From: Arthrobacter sp. C9C5
Lineage (GTDB): Bacteria > Actinomycetota > Actinomycetes > Actinomycetales > Micrococcaceae
Direction of reading: 5' to 3'
Length of the DNA: 64,000 nt
Assembly (NCBI RefSeq): GCF_013359735.1
Contig: NZ_JABFMX010000007.1
Span: forward strand, 62,001-126,000
Shown here: positions 20,531 through 30,021 of the stretch, piece by piece
How positions within the stretch are numbered: the stretch's first letter is position 1
How the letters are laid out: each line of letters begins with the position of its first letter
The notes under the pieces: model-generated
What the model was told of the DNA's origin: nothing
The model's input: the letters and a program-made list of their open reading frames with translations, nothing else
The model's database searches: none
Position numbers and translations under genes: made by a program

Positions 20531-21507
20531 ACCTTTTCCTCCTTGAACAGGGTGCGGACGTAGATGGCGGTGATGATCAGGAGCAGCACCGTCAGGAGCA
20601 CGGCGATGGCCGCTCCGAAGCCGTAGCGGTTCTGCCCGAACGACTCAACGTATGACCAGACGCCGAGGTTGAGCACCTCCCGATTGGATCCTGACCCGCC
20701 GGGCATGAGGTAGATCTGGGCGAACACCTTGAAGTCCCAGATGGTTGAGAGGATGACCACAACCGAAAACACCGGCTTGATGGTGGGGTATGTGATCTGG
20801 AAGAAGCGCCGGATCGGGCCGGCCCCGTCCATCTCCGCGGCCTCAAGCATCTCCTTCGGCACTCCCAGCAGGCCGGCGAGCACGGTGATGGCGACGAACG
20901 GGAAGCCATGGTGCACGATGTTCAACGCCACGATCCCGTAGAACGTCACCGGGTTGGTGAACCAGTTGAACGATTCGTCCATGAGGCCGAGGCCCTTGAG
21001 GGTCGCGTTGACGAGCCCTTGATCGGCGTCGAAGATCCAGATCCAGACATACGTTCCGGTGACCGCCGGCATGGCCCAGGCGACCATAACGGCGCTCCCG
21101 ACGACAGTGCGCCAGAGCGGGCTGAGTGAGGCCATGAGCAGGGCGACCAGTGTCCCGAAGATGACGGTCGAGGCGACCGCCACGATGGCGAAGCCGATCG
21201 TGTTGGGCAGCACCACGGTCCACAGGGAGGAGTCCCCGAAGACCTCGGCGTAGTTGTCCAGACCGATGAATTTGGTCTTGCCGCTGACGATCTGCCGCAG
21301 GCCGTAATCCTGCAAGGAGAAGATGAAGACCCGTGCGAGCGGCCAGAGCAGAAGGCCGGCCAGCAGGATCAGCGCGGGGGCGAGCAGCAGCCACGGCCTG
21401 GCCTTGGCCATGGTGAGGAGCCGCCGGCGTTTCGGCGGGCGGCCACCCGCGGACGGCTGGGGCTTGCGTCCCTCGTCCACGGGCGGCTGCTTGAGCCCTA
21501 CGGTCAT
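20527..21507 (-). CDS. Carbohydrate ABC transporter permease (MalF-type)
   Basis: A 326-residue permease with a 30-residue basic cytosolic N-terminus and six transmembrane segments ('WLLLAPALILLAGLLLWPLA' first). The EAA-like coupling motif is 'LEAAEMDGAGPIRRFFQITY'. The ATG overlaps the stop of the solute-binding protein, and its own stop overlaps the next permease start, so the transporter genes are translationally coupled. It transports an amino sugar or muropeptide-derived disaccharide by context. Confidence 0.93.
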   Translation of the reverse strand: MTVGLKQPPVDEGRKPQPSAGGRPPKRRRLLTMAKARPWLLLAPALILLAGLLLWPLARVFIFSLQDYGLRQIVSGKTKFIGLDNYAEVFGDSSLWTVVLPNTIGFAIVAVASTVIFGTLVALLMASLSPLWRTVVGSAVMVAWAMPAVTGTYVWIWIFDADQGLVNATLKGLGLMDESFNWFTNPVTFYGIVALNIVHHGFPFVAITVLAGLLGVPKEMLEAAEMDGAGPIRRFFQITYPTIKPVFSVVVILSTIWDFKVFAQIYLMPGGSGSNREVLNLGVWSYVESFGQNRYGFGAAIAVLLTVLLLIITAIYVRTLFKEEKV

Positions 21508-22808
21508 GGGGTCTTCTTGCCGTTCATGATGGCGTCCATCTCGGCCGCGGCACTCGACGTGGCCTCATCGACGGTCTTCTGGCCGGAGAGGATGGCTTGG
21601 ATCATCGAGTTGGTGGTCTTCTTGGCCTGAACCGCACCGAACTTGGGCGTGACGGGAACGGAAGCGCCGCCGTCGACCATTTGCTTGGCGAATGACTTCA
21701 CCAGCGGGTCATCCGACTTAATGGTGTCGTCCAGCAGCGACTTTTGGCCGGGGAAGTAACCGCTCTTGCTGGCCCACTCCCGGGCGAACTTGCCGGTGCT
21801 CATCAACTTGACGAAGGCCCAGGCGAGGTCCTTGTTCTTGGCCGTGTTGAAGACGCTCAGGTGCGACCCGCCCAGGACCGAAGGGCTGATGCCGCCGTCC
21901 TTGCCGGGGATGGGGATAGCGCCCAGCTTGCCCTTGAGTGCCGGGGCCTTCGCGAGGATGGTCGCCGGCGTCCACGAGCCGGAGATCGCCATGGCGACCT
22001 TGCCCTGGGTGAAGTTGTCGAGCACGTCGGTCTCCTTCCAGGTGGTCGCACCAGCGGTGGAGAAGCCGTGTTTGGTGGCCAGGTCCGTGTAGAAGCGGAT
22101 GCCCTCGCGTGCCTTGTCGCTGGCCAGCCCGGACTCCCAGTTGTCGCCCTTTTGGACCGACACGTCGCCGCCCGCGCCCCAAACCCACGGATAGGCGAGC
22201 ATCTCGGCGTCGCCGGGGACCGGGAAGGGAATCAGATCCGGGCGCTTGGTCTTGATGACCGTGGCCACGTTAACGAGTTCCTGCCAGTTGGTGGGCGGGG
22301 TCAGGCCAAGCTCCTTGAACACGTCTGTCCGGTAAATGATCGAGCGAACCCCGGCGTACCAGGGCATACCGTACAGCTCGCCGTCGTAGGTGCCGGATTC
22401 GGCGAGGCCTTTGACGAGGTCCCCGTCGAGGCCGGCTTCCTTCACCTTGTCGCCAATCGGGGCAAGCGCACCTGAATCGGCGAACTCTGCCGTCCATGTG
22501 TTCCCGGTCTCGGCGACATCCGGGGTTGTGCTGCCGGCGATCGCGGTGACGAACCGGTCATGGGCGCCGGCCCACTGCACGTATTCGACGTTGAGCTTCG
22601 CGCCGGTCTCCTTCGTGAACTCCTGGCCGACGGAGTCGAAGAACGCCTCGGAATCGGGGTTGGTGCCTTTCATGATCCAGACGTTGAGTGTTTGGCCTTT
22701 GGCGTCCGTTGCGCCGCCTGTGGAACCGCCGCCCGCGGCGCCGCCACAGGCTGACAGTGCCAGGGCGACGACGGCGGCCATGGCGGCGGAAAGATAGCGC
22801 TTGTGCAT
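21504..22808 (-). CDS. Extracellular sugar-binding lipoprotein of ABC transporter
   Basis: A 434-residue family-1 solute-binding protein. The lipoprotein signal is 'AAVVALALSACGG' with the lipidated Cys at about residue 21, followed by a Gly/Ser-rich tether. The mature domain contains 'WPW/YPWVWGAGGDV'-type aromatic residues expected to stack on sugar rings. First gene of the operon leading through both permeases, nagZ, anmK, kinase, murQ and rpiR. A purine-rich SD (GAGGAGACT) precedes ATG 22808. The ligand is inferred from context as a GlcNAc/MurNAc-containing sugar. Confidence 0.92.
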   Translation of the reverse strand: MHKRYLSAAMAAVVALALSACGGAAGGGSTGGATDAKGQTLNVWIMKGTNPDSEAFFDSVGQEFTKETGAKLNVEYVQWAGAHDRFVTAIAGSTTPDVAETGNTWTAEFADSGALAPIGDKVKEAGLDGDLVKGLAESGTYDGELYGMPWYAGVRSIIYRTDVFKELGLTPPTNWQELVNVATVIKTKRPDLIPFPVPGDAEMLAYPWVWGAGGDVSVQKGDNWESGLASDKAREGIRFYTDLATKHGFSTAGATTWKETDVLDNFTQGKVAMAISGSWTPATILAKAPALKGKLGAIPIPGKDGGISPSVLGGSHLSVFNTAKNKDLAWAFVKLMSTGKFAREWASKSGYFPGQKSLLDDTIKSDDPLVKSFAKQMVDGGASVPVTPKFGAVQAKKTTNSMIQAILSGQKTVDEATSSAAAEMDAIMNGKKTP

Positions 22809-22858
22809 GCAGTCTCCTCATTGAAACGTGATAGCGGACGACCCGGTCCAGCTGATGT

Positions 22859-22903
22859 GAAAATAATTATCCATGCGTGATGCAAGTCACGCAAATTATT
22901 TTC
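22859..22903. promoter_or_regulatory. AT-rich nested dyad, candidate operator of the sugar-import operon
   Basis: Arms GAAAATAATT (22859-22868) and AATTATTTTC (22894-22903) are perfect inverted repeats, and inside them GCGTGA (22875-22880) faces TCACGC (22887-22892). The site lies 50-95 bp upstream of the solute-binding-protein gene, in the 148-bp gap after nagA, and is strikingly AT-rich for this genome. The outer arms resemble RpiR-family boxes of the TGAAA-TTTCA type; the inner arms could be a second site or a hairpin. Binding protein not proven; RpiR (14184-15074) or the DeoR regulator (24129-24923) are the candidates. Confidence 0.6.
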
Positions 22904-22956
22904 TGAATGCGGACGTCTCTGCTGGAGATCGGGACTCCACAGCTGGAAGCTTGCCG

Positions 22957-24132
22957 CTAGGCCGGCAAGAGCCGGCCGGCTGCGAAGACCGCATCGACTG
23001 ATAGCCCGCCGTCGAGCAGAACCGCGTCGGCGGCGTAGCCGATCGCGAGCTGTCCGAGATCGCGGCTGCGCCCGATGGCCCGGGCGGGAGTGGCGGTCAC
23101 CGCGGCGACCGCCTCTTCAATCGGGATGCCCACTTCAGTCACCGCTCGACGCAGAGCTGCGTCGAGGGTGAGCGTGGAGCCGGCGATGGCCCCGTCGGCT
23201 CCTGTCGCGCTGCTCAGGCGGGCAATGCCGCCGGTGACGGTGACGGCCAGGGACCCAAGCATGTACTCGCCATCCCCGGAGCCGGTGGCGGCCATGGCGT
23301 CGGTGATCAGGGCAATGCGGCCGGGTGCGCCGGCAAAGGCCAGACGTACCACCTCCGGGTGGACATGCACGCCGTCGTTGATAATCTCCAGCGTCACCCC
23401 GGGGGAGCGGGTAGCTGCCGCGACCGGACCGGGCGCGCGGTGGTGGATGCCGCGCATGCCATTGAAGGCGTGCGTCAGGATCGAGGCGCCGGCTTCAAAT
23501 GCTGCCCGAGCGGTGGCATAGTCGGCGGCGCTGTGCCCGACGGCGACGGCGACCCCTGCGTCGACGAGCGTGCGGATTGCCTCCCGGGCGCCGGGCAGCT
23601 CGGGTGCGAGCGTCCACTGGCGAAGGTGTCCCCGCGCCGCGGTGAGGAGCCGGGCCATCGAATCGCCGTCAGGCGCCCGGAGCAGTGCCGGGTCGTGCGC
23701 GCCGCGGAAAGCGTTGTCGAGGAAGGGGCCCTCAAGGTGAGCGCCGAGCACGAGCGGGTTGGCCTCGGCCGCGTCTGCGATGGCAGCGAGCCGGGACTCG
23801 AGCTCGCACTGGCGGGCAGTGACGAGGGAGAGCACGGCGCGGGTCGTGCCGTGGCGGTGGTGCACGGCAAGGGCATCGCGGATAGCGTCGGCTCCGTTAT
23901 CGAAAGCGAAGCCGCCGCCGCCGTGGCAGTGGATGTCTATGAAGCCGGGGATGAGCCAGCGGCCGGCGGCATCCGTCACTTCCACCGCCGGGGTGCTCAG
24001 GCCACGCCAGCTGTCCCCGGAGCCGAGGCCAGACACCGTATCGCCGGTAAAGGCGACCCAGGCGTCGGCGGTGGTCAGCCCGCCGGATACCAGGCGCGCA
24101 GAGTGGATGATGCGGGTGGCAGGGCGGGTCAT
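22957..24132 (-). CDS. nagA: N-acetylglucosamine-6-phosphate deacetylase
   Basis: A 391-residue amidohydrolase converting GlcNAc-6-P to GlcN-6-P and acetate. Metal and catalytic blocks: 'PGFIDIHCHGGGG' (HxH), 'LGAHLEGPFLD' (Glu ligand), 'AVGHSAADYATA' (His), 'LTHAFNGMRGIHHR' and 'ALITDAMAATGSGDG' (catalytic Asp). It is the third gene of the ROK kinase-deoR-nagA operon, its ATG overlapping the deoR stop. It links MurQ output to NagB. Confidence 0.95.
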   Translation of the reverse strand: MTRPATRIIHSARLVSGGLTTADAWVAFTGDTVSGLGSGDSWRGLSTPAVEVTDAAGRWLIPGFIDIHCHGGGGFAFDNGADAIRDALAVHHRHGTTRAVLSLVTARQCELESRLAAIADAAEANPLVLGAHLEGPFLDNAFRGAHDPALLRAPDGDSMARLLTAARGHLRQWTLAPELPGAREAIRTLVDAGVAVAVGHSAADYATARAAFEAGASILTHAFNGMRGIHHRAPGPVAAATRSPGVTLEIINDGVHVHPEVVRLAFAGAPGRIALITDAMAATGSGDGEYMLGSLAVTVTGGIARLSSATGADGAIAGSTLTLDAALRRAVTEVGIPIEEAVAAVTATPARAIGRSRDLGQLAIGYAADAVLLDGGLSVDAVFAAGRLLPA

Positions 24133-24923
24133 GATGCGACGATCACCTCGAAATTCTGGTCGGCAAAGGCAGCCAGCTGCTCCGGTGTGATCCCCGGGTC
24201 CGTGATGAGCCCGTCGAAGCGGTGCAGTGCGCCCAGTCCGGCGAATGCGATTCGTTCGATCTTGCTGGAGTCGGCTACGATCATCGCCCGGGCCGCGCGC
24301 TCTGTCATCAGGGAATTCACCGCAGCCTCCCGTTCGTCGTTCACGGAGGGGCCAGCCAGCGGATCTATGCCGTTCACGCCGATGAAGGCGATGTCCAGGC
24401 GCACTTGCTGCAGCACGGCGTCGCTGTAGGAACCGACCAGTTCGTAGGAGCGCGAATGCACCACCCCGCCGGTCACCACCGTCTTGATCTGCGGGCGCAT
24501 CGCCAACTGGGCCGCGATGTTGAGGGCGTTGGTGACGACCGTCAGTGTGGCGTGCGGTGACGCTTCCATGATGTCCGGTCTGGCGCCAAGTACCTCGGCG
24601 ATCGCCGTGCTCGTTGTGCCGCCGCAGAGCCCCACGACGGCGCCGCGGGCCACGAGCGAACTGGCCGCGCGGGCGATCCGGAGCTTCTGTGGTGCGTTCT
24701 GCTCGCGTTTGTACCGCAGCGGAAGGTCGTAGGCGACGGACTGCCCGGTCGCCCCGCCGCGCGTGCGCGTGAGCAGCTGCTGGGAGGCGAGGGTGTCGAG
24801 GTCGCGCCGCGCAGTCGCCGCGGAGACGCCGAGGCGGGTGATGATGTCGTCGACCTCCAGGTGGCCGGATTCGGCTAGCAGGTCGAGTACCGCAGCGAGG
24901 CGCTCGGAGCGGTTCATGGACAT
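24129..24923 (-). CDS. DeoR/GlpR family transcriptional regulator
   Basis: A 264-residue regulator: N-terminal DeoR helix-turn-helix ('VDDIITRLGVSAATARRDLD') and a C-terminal sugar-phosphate sensor of the isomerase-like fold ('VGLCGGTTSTAIAEVL', 'DIAFIGVNGIDPLAG'). ATG 24923 has AAAGGA 5-6 nt upstream; ATG 24917 would form an ATGA overlap with the ROK stop. Between the ROK kinase and nagA, it probably represses this operon in response to a phosphorylated amino sugar. It is distinct from the RpiR regulator of the companion operon. Confidence 0.9.
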   Translation of the reverse strand: MSMNRSERLAAVLDLLAESGHLEVDDIITRLGVSAATARRDLDTLASQQLLTRTRGGATGQSVAYDLPLRYKREQNAPQKLRIARAASSLVARGAVVGLCGGTTSTAIAEVLGARPDIMEASPHATLTVVTNALNIAAQLAMRPQIKTVVTGGVVHSRSYELVGSYSDAVLQQVRLDIAFIGVNGIDPLAGPSVNDEREAAVNSLMTERAARAMIVADSSKIERIAFAGLGALHRFDGLITDPGITPEQLAAFADQNFEVIVAS

Positions 24924-25924
24924 GCGGTTCCTTTCAGCGGAAGGACGCCGGTTGCGGCCGGGCCTTCGACGGCGGCCCTGGCACGTAGCGCCGCGCCGAT
25001 GAGCCCGGCGTTCTCACCGATCCGTGCCGGTAGCAGCCGAGGGGGGCGGTGGAAGCTGAGCAGAGCGCCGACACGGTCCCGCAGGGGCACGAACAGGGCG
25101 TCTCCGGCTTGGCTCAGTCCGCCGCCGATGACAATGGCCTCCGGGGCCAGCGCCGAGACGAGTTGCTCGATGACCAGCGCGAGGGCGTCGACGGCTTCGT
25201 CCCAGACGCGCCGGGCATGCGGGTCGCCGGCGCGGGCGAGGGCGAGGACCTGCTTCGCATCGGTCGGCGCAGGCTCGGAGCACCGGCCCGCGGCCTGAGC
25301 GTAGCGGCGCACAATGGCCCCGGCTGAGGCCATAGTTTCAAGGCAACCGGCGGCGCCGCAGGGGCACAAGTCACCGCGCGGGTCGACAATCGAATGGCCG
25401 ATTTCGCCGGCAAAACCGCCTGCCACGTGAGCTCGACCGTCCAGGATAATCGATGCCGCGATGCCGGTGCCGATCACGATGACCACGACGTCGCGGAAAG
25501 GTTGGGCCGCGCCGAGGCGGTGCTCTGCTTCCCCGGCGGCACGCACATCGTGCGAGAAGGACGCGGGGAGGTTCAGGCGCGACTCCGCCAGCGCTTTGAA
25601 CGGCACATTCTCCCAGCCCAAGTTCGAGGAGCGGACGCCGACTCCGGAGCCGTCGTCGACGATGCCGGGGGCGACCATGCCGACTGCCTGAGGATGAACG
25701 CCGGGGTAGTCCAGGGCAAATCCGGCAGCGATTTTTTCGACCAGATCCAGCACGGCTTCACCCGTCCGGGCCCCGCGAAGGGGAGTTGCGGTGCGGCTGA
25801 GCCCGAGCATCCGCCCTGCGGAGTCGAACAGCGCCGCCTTCGTATCGGTGCCACCAATGTCATAGGCGAGAACGGCCGCCCCGGCGCCGAGCAGCGCCGC
25901 ATCCCACGACAGATCTTCGGCCAT
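24914..25924 (-). CDS. ROK family sugar kinase
   Basis: A 336-residue ROK protein without a DNA-binding domain, so a kinase rather than a repressor. ATP motif 'LAYDIGGTDTKAALFD'; 'IGTGIAASIILDG'; the sugar-binding Glu region 'GGFAGEIGHSIVD'; and the zinc motif 'CPCGAAGCLE'. It probably phosphorylates GlcNAc, ManNAc or glucose. ATG 25924 has GAGGAGA 7 nt upstream. First gene of the kinase-deoR-nagA operon. Codon choice across this island looks less GCC/CTG-biased than in neighbouring genes, an impression that codon statistics would have to confirm. Confidence 0.9.
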   Translation of the reverse strand: MAEDLSWDAALLGAGAAVLAYDIGGTDTKAALFDSAGRMLGLSRTATPLRGARTGEAVLDLVEKIAAGFALDYPGVHPQAVGMVAPGIVDDGSGVGVRSSNLGWENVPFKALAESRLNLPASFSHDVRAAGEAEHRLGAAQPFRDVVVIVIGTGIAASIILDGRAHVAGGFAGEIGHSIVDPRGDLCPCGAAGCLETMASAGAIVRRYAQAAGRCSEPAPTDAKQVLALARAGDPHARRVWDEAVDALALVIEQLVSALAPEAIVIGGGLSQAGDALFVPLRDRVGALLSFHRPPRLLPARIGENAGLIGAALRARAAVEGPAATGVLPLKGTACP

Positions 25925-26201
25925 GACATGTCTCCTCGTCGCTAACTGCCAGCGCAACGATCGATCCTGATCGCAACCACCAGCACCCGGTCACTTTAGC
26001 TCACACGCGAGGGCAGTGCCTTCCGGAACACTGCCGCGACGTGCCATCTCGGCGGGAGGGCAGGCGGCGGGAGCGAGTGTTACAGCCCCCGCGTGACCGG
26101 AGACACTGCCGTGCGCAGGAATGGCTAGGATGGTTCGTAGCCGACGAGGTTCACTCCAGGGTCAACCCAGCCCGCAGACGAAATTCACTTTAGGAGTCAG
26201 C

Positions 26202-27221
<1,020 letters not shown>

Positions 27222-27223
27222 TT

Positions 27224-27649
27224 ATGTCGGACGAGTTCCGCAAGAACCTGATGGGTCCCGAGCCCACGCTGCTGCCTGCCGAGACCGAGGTCTACGCGGG
27301 GCTGGATGCGGGCCAGGAGGCGCTGGACCTGGTGGAGAAGCACCCGACGTCCTCGCTGCTCTGGGCCGTGCTGGCCGAGGAAGCGTGGAAGGAAGGCCGG
27401 ACCATCGATTCCTACGCTTACTCCCGCGTCGGCTACCACCGCGGCCTGGACTCGCTGCGCCGGAACGGCTGGCGCGGCGTGGGCCCGATCCCGTGGGAGC
27501 ACGAACCGAACCGCGGCTTCCTGCGCGCCCTGTACTCGCTGGGCCGCGCGTCCGCGGCGATCGGCGAGGCCGAGGAGCCCGAGCGGATCGAGAAGTTCCT
27601 CAAGGACTCCGACCCCACGGCGAAGGCGGCCATCGAAGCCGAGGGCTGA
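27224..27649 (+). CDS. DUF3151 family protein
   Basis: A 141-residue cytosolic protein of the actinobacterial DUF3151 family, which in mycobacteria also lies close to the class II aldolase gene. Conserved stretch: 'YAYSRVGYHRGLDSLRRNGW' then 'WEHEPNRGFLRALYSLGRA'. It has no catalytic motif that I recognise; the predicted helices resemble a TPR-like scaffold. It starts 2 bp after the fbaA stop, so the two are co-transcribed, and it may influence aldolase or central carbon flux (inference). Confidence 0.9.
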   Translation: MSDEFRKNLMGPEPTLLPAETEVYAGLDAGQEALDLVEKHPTSSLLWAVLAEEAWKEGRTIDSYAYSRVGYHRGLDSLRRNGWRGVGPIPWEHEPNRGFLRALYSLGRASAAIGEAEEPERIEKFLKDSDPTAKAAIEAEG

Positions 27650-27660
27650 CGGGTTAAACG

Positions 27661-27702
27661 ACGACGGCGGGCGCTCACCTTTCGGTGGGCGCCCGCCGTC
27701 GT
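27661..27702. terminator. Bidirectional intrinsic terminator-like hairpin
   Basis: An 18-bp stem (27661-27678 with 27685-27702, one G-U pair) and a 6-nt loop (CTTTCG) lie between the convergent DUF3151 and UDG-like genes. The stem is flanked by TTAAACG and CGTTAAC, giving short A/T runs on both sides. It likely ends transcription from both strands. Confidence 0.85.
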
Positions 27703-27714
27703 TAACGTGCGGGA

Positions 27715-28344
27715 CTAGGCCTTGGCCAGGCCGGTGCGGGCCATGGCGTCGGCGTAGGCCACGCGCATTTCCTCGAGATACTGCTCCTGGCGGGCCGGGG
27801 TGCCGGCGAACGCGCGGCCGCTGAGCGAGCGGACCTTGTACGTCTTCAGGCCGCGGCGCCAGATCATCGGCACCTCGGTCTTGAGCAGCAGGTTGGCCAG
27901 GCGGTTGGCCTCGGTGCCGTGAGCCACGATGACGGACGCGCGCGGCACCAGGGCGAGGAACTTCAGCAAGGGCTTGAGGCCGGCCGAGATCTGGTCCGGG
28001 GTGAACTTGCCGTTGGGCTCTTCGCCGACGTGCCACGGGTGGACGTTCCACGGCATGACGAACTCGGGGCGCAGGCCCAGCTTCCACTGGATGCCGAGCA
28101 TGCGGGTGGCAGCTTCGTCATCCCCGGCGGTGATGAAGCCGGACGGATCCGCGGTGCCGATGTTGGAGTACAGGCTGATGATGCGGCACTCGTCGATGTC
28201 GTGGGCGGGATCCACGTAGGGGACCGTGGTGCCAGCTTTGGCGGTCTGCAGTGCGTCGCACAGTTCGTTGACCGGCGCGACGTTAGCTTCGTAACGGCGG
28301 CTCAGGAGCTGTTCGCGGAAATTTTCAGTGGCCAGGGCTGTCAT
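27715..28344 (-). CDS. Uracil-DNA-glycosylase-like protein
   Basis: A 209-residue cytosolic protein. 'SLYSNIGTADPSGFI', the Trp/His-rich 'VMPWNVHPWHVGEEPNG' and 'VIVAHGTEANRLANLL' fall in the order expected of the uracil-DNA glycosylase superfamily motifs (N-terminal loop, Asn-containing strand, C-terminal HxS/HGT loop), but the canonical GEAPG or GQDPYH sequence is absent. It could be a divergent DNA glycosylase or an unrelated hydrolase with a similar Rossmann core. ATG 28344 has GGAG about 12 nt upstream. It stands alone between the terminator and the MetE-like gene. Confidence 0.5.
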   Translation of the reverse strand: MTALATENFREQLLSRRYEANVAPVNELCDALQTAKAGTTVPYVDPAHDIDECRIISLYSNIGTADPSGFITAGDDEAATRMLGIQWKLGLRPEFVMPWNVHPWHVGEEPNGKFTPDQISAGLKPLLKFLALVPRASVIVAHGTEANRLANLLLKTEVPMIWRRGLKTYKVRSLSGRAFAGTPARQEQYLEEMRVAYADAMARTGLAKA

Positions 28345-28541
28345 GTATTGCTGGGTCTCCTGCGGGATTGGTAAAGCTGCCAGACCGGCTGCGGGCACGC
28401 CAAAGGAAGGGCGCGCGGAGGCCGGAGTGGTTTGAAAATGTGGTGTGGACCGATTCCTGTTCGGTCTCTACCAGTCTATCAAGCCCCGCGAAATGTCCGG
28501 CGAGTCGCCCGGGCCGGCTACGGCCGGCCGGCCCGGTTCGG

Positions 28542-29750
28542 CTACCAGAGCCGCTTGCTGGCCCGCCGGGCGCCCTCTCCGAGTGCCTCGAGTTTGGCAA
28601 AGGCAATCTGCGGATGGACGCGGCCGCCGAGGCCGCAGTCCGTGGACGCAATCACGTTTTCGCGGCCCACCAGGTCCGCGAAGCGCACGATCCGGTCCGC
28701 CACCAGGTCCGGGTGCTCGACGACGTTGGTGGCGTGGGAGACGACGCCCGGGATGATCGACTTCCCCTCGGGAAGCTTGGTGTCCTCCCAGACCCGCCAT
28801 TCGTGCTCGTGCCGCACGTTGGCCGCCTCGAAGGAGTAGGCGCCGGCGTTGATCTGCAGGACGGAACCGATGATGTCCGCGAAGGGGATGTCCGTGGTGT
28901 GCGGTCCGTGCCAGGATCCCCAGCAGACGTGCAGCCGGATCTTCTCCTGCGGAAGGTCGCGCAGCGCCCAGTTGGTGGCCTCGACCCGGAGCTGGATGAA
29001 CTTCAGGTAGTCCTCGAGGCTCGGCTCGGGGTTGATCTGGTCCCAGCTCTCGGCCAGGGAGGGGTCGTCGAGCTGGACGGTCAGGCCGGCGTCGATGATG
29101 GCCTTGTATTCCTCGCGCATGGCATCGGCACAGGCGTAAAGGAGTTCCTCATCGCTCTGGTAGTACTCGTTGGCCACCCGGGCGCAGGAGCCGGGGGAGA
29201 GGGAGGCGACGAATCCCTCGGTGAGGCCGGCCGCGGCCAGGCCGGTCTTGAGGTTGGTGATGTCCGAGGCCACGAGCGCCTGGCCGGTGTACGTCAGCGG
29301 CCCCGCGATCTTTGGCTGCGTGACGGCCTTGCGGTGGGCCAGGATCCCGGAGGAGGGGTCGTTGTACGCGTCGTTGAACTTCTGCCGGTCACGGCGGTCC
29401 GGGAACGAGGTCAGGACGATGTGGCCCGGCGAGGAACGGTGGACCTTGGCGTCGGCCCAGCGGTCCACCTCGGTGGGTTCCAGTCCGCCGAGCCTGGAGA
29501 AGGAGTAGTTCCACCAGGCGCCGTAGTCCACCGTGCTGGACATCGTGTGGCCGTACTCGCCGTCGTTGGGGATGTCGACGCCCAGATCCTTCTGGCGCTG
29601 CACGACGTCCACCACCGAGGTTTCCAGCAGGTCCAGGAACTCGGGGGTGACGCCGTCGGCTTCCTTGGCCTCGTTCGCGGCGATGAGTTCCGGCGTCCGG
29701 GGCAATGAGCCGGCGTGGGTGACACGGATGTGGTCGGTGTTCTGGGACAT
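28542..29750 (-). CDS. Cobalamin-independent methionine synthase-like protein (MetE C-terminal domain only)
   Basis: A 402-residue single-domain protein matching the catalytic (C-terminal) half of MetE. It begins 'RVTHAGSLPRTPELI'. The zinc ligands can be placed at His and Cys of 'LHVCWGSWHG', Glu of 'YSFEAAN' and Cys of 'STDCGLGGR'. Full MetE is about 750 residues, so the N-terminal half is absent; such short versions may use a donor other than polyglutamyl-methyltetrahydrofolate. A SAM-I riboswitch lies immediately upstream, which supports a role in methionine supply. ATG 29750 has GGAAGGAAA about 9 nt upstream. Confidence 0.88.
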   Translation of the reverse strand: MSQNTDHIRVTHAGSLPRTPELIAANEAKEADGVTPEFLDLLETSVVDVVQRQKDLGVDIPNDGEYGHTMSSTVDYGAWWNYSFSRLGGLEPTEVDRWADAKVHRSSPGHIVLTSFPDRRDRQKFNDAYNDPSSGILAHRKAVTQPKIAGPLTYTGQALVASDITNLKTGLAAAGLTEGFVASLSPGSCARVANEYYQSDEELLYACADAMREEYKAIIDAGLTVQLDDPSLAESWDQINPEPSLEDYLKFIQLRVEATNWALRDLPQEKIRLHVCWGSWHGPHTTDIPFADIIGSVLQINAGAYSFEAANVRHEHEWRVWEDTKLPEGKSIIPGVVSHATNVVEHPDLVADRIVRFADLVGRENVIASTDCGLGGRVHPQIAFAKLEALGEGARRASKRLW

Positions 29751-29763
29751 GGCGCGGTTTCCT

Positions 29764-29881
29764 TCCATCGGTCCTGGCGGTAGCACCGTGGCCGGTCACG
29801 CCGGCCGTGGGAGGCAGGCTGTGTCCGGCAGGGTTGCTGCGGCGTCAACGGTCCAGGTCCCTCGGCCGCTCGGGATGGTCA
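29764..29881 (-). ncRNA. SAM-I (S-box) riboswitch upstream of the MetE-like gene
   Basis: Read on the minus strand, the segment contains the S-box core: GAGCGGCCGAGGGA (kink-turn with P2 arm GCGGC), CTGGACCG, then GCCGCAGCAACC closing P2, a variable P3 region, and GGTGCTACCGCCAGG ending with CCGATGGA. P1 pairs CCATC (minus strand of 29874-29878) with GATGG (29765-29769). The P1 3' strand runs straight into GGAAGGAAA, the ribosome site of the gene at 29750, so SAM binding would hide the start signal. Class assigned by eye from conserved blocks; a covariance search is needed for exact ends. Confidence 0.9.
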
Positions 29882-30021
29882 CTCTCACTTAATTCCACGC
29901 GGGCCTGTACCGCAAGTCGTGCCCGCTATGTGTCGCGGTGTCCACACAGGGAGCCAAAACGGTGCCGGCCGGCGTTTTCGGCTAAACTTGGGTGGTAAGA
30001 GCCCCGGACTCTGGCGCTGAC

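Noticed and set aside
13402..25924. Integrated mobile element carrying the amino-sugar genes
   Set aside because: No integrase, transposase, direct repeats or tRNA at either edge. Transfer long ago is possible, but no element boundary is visible.
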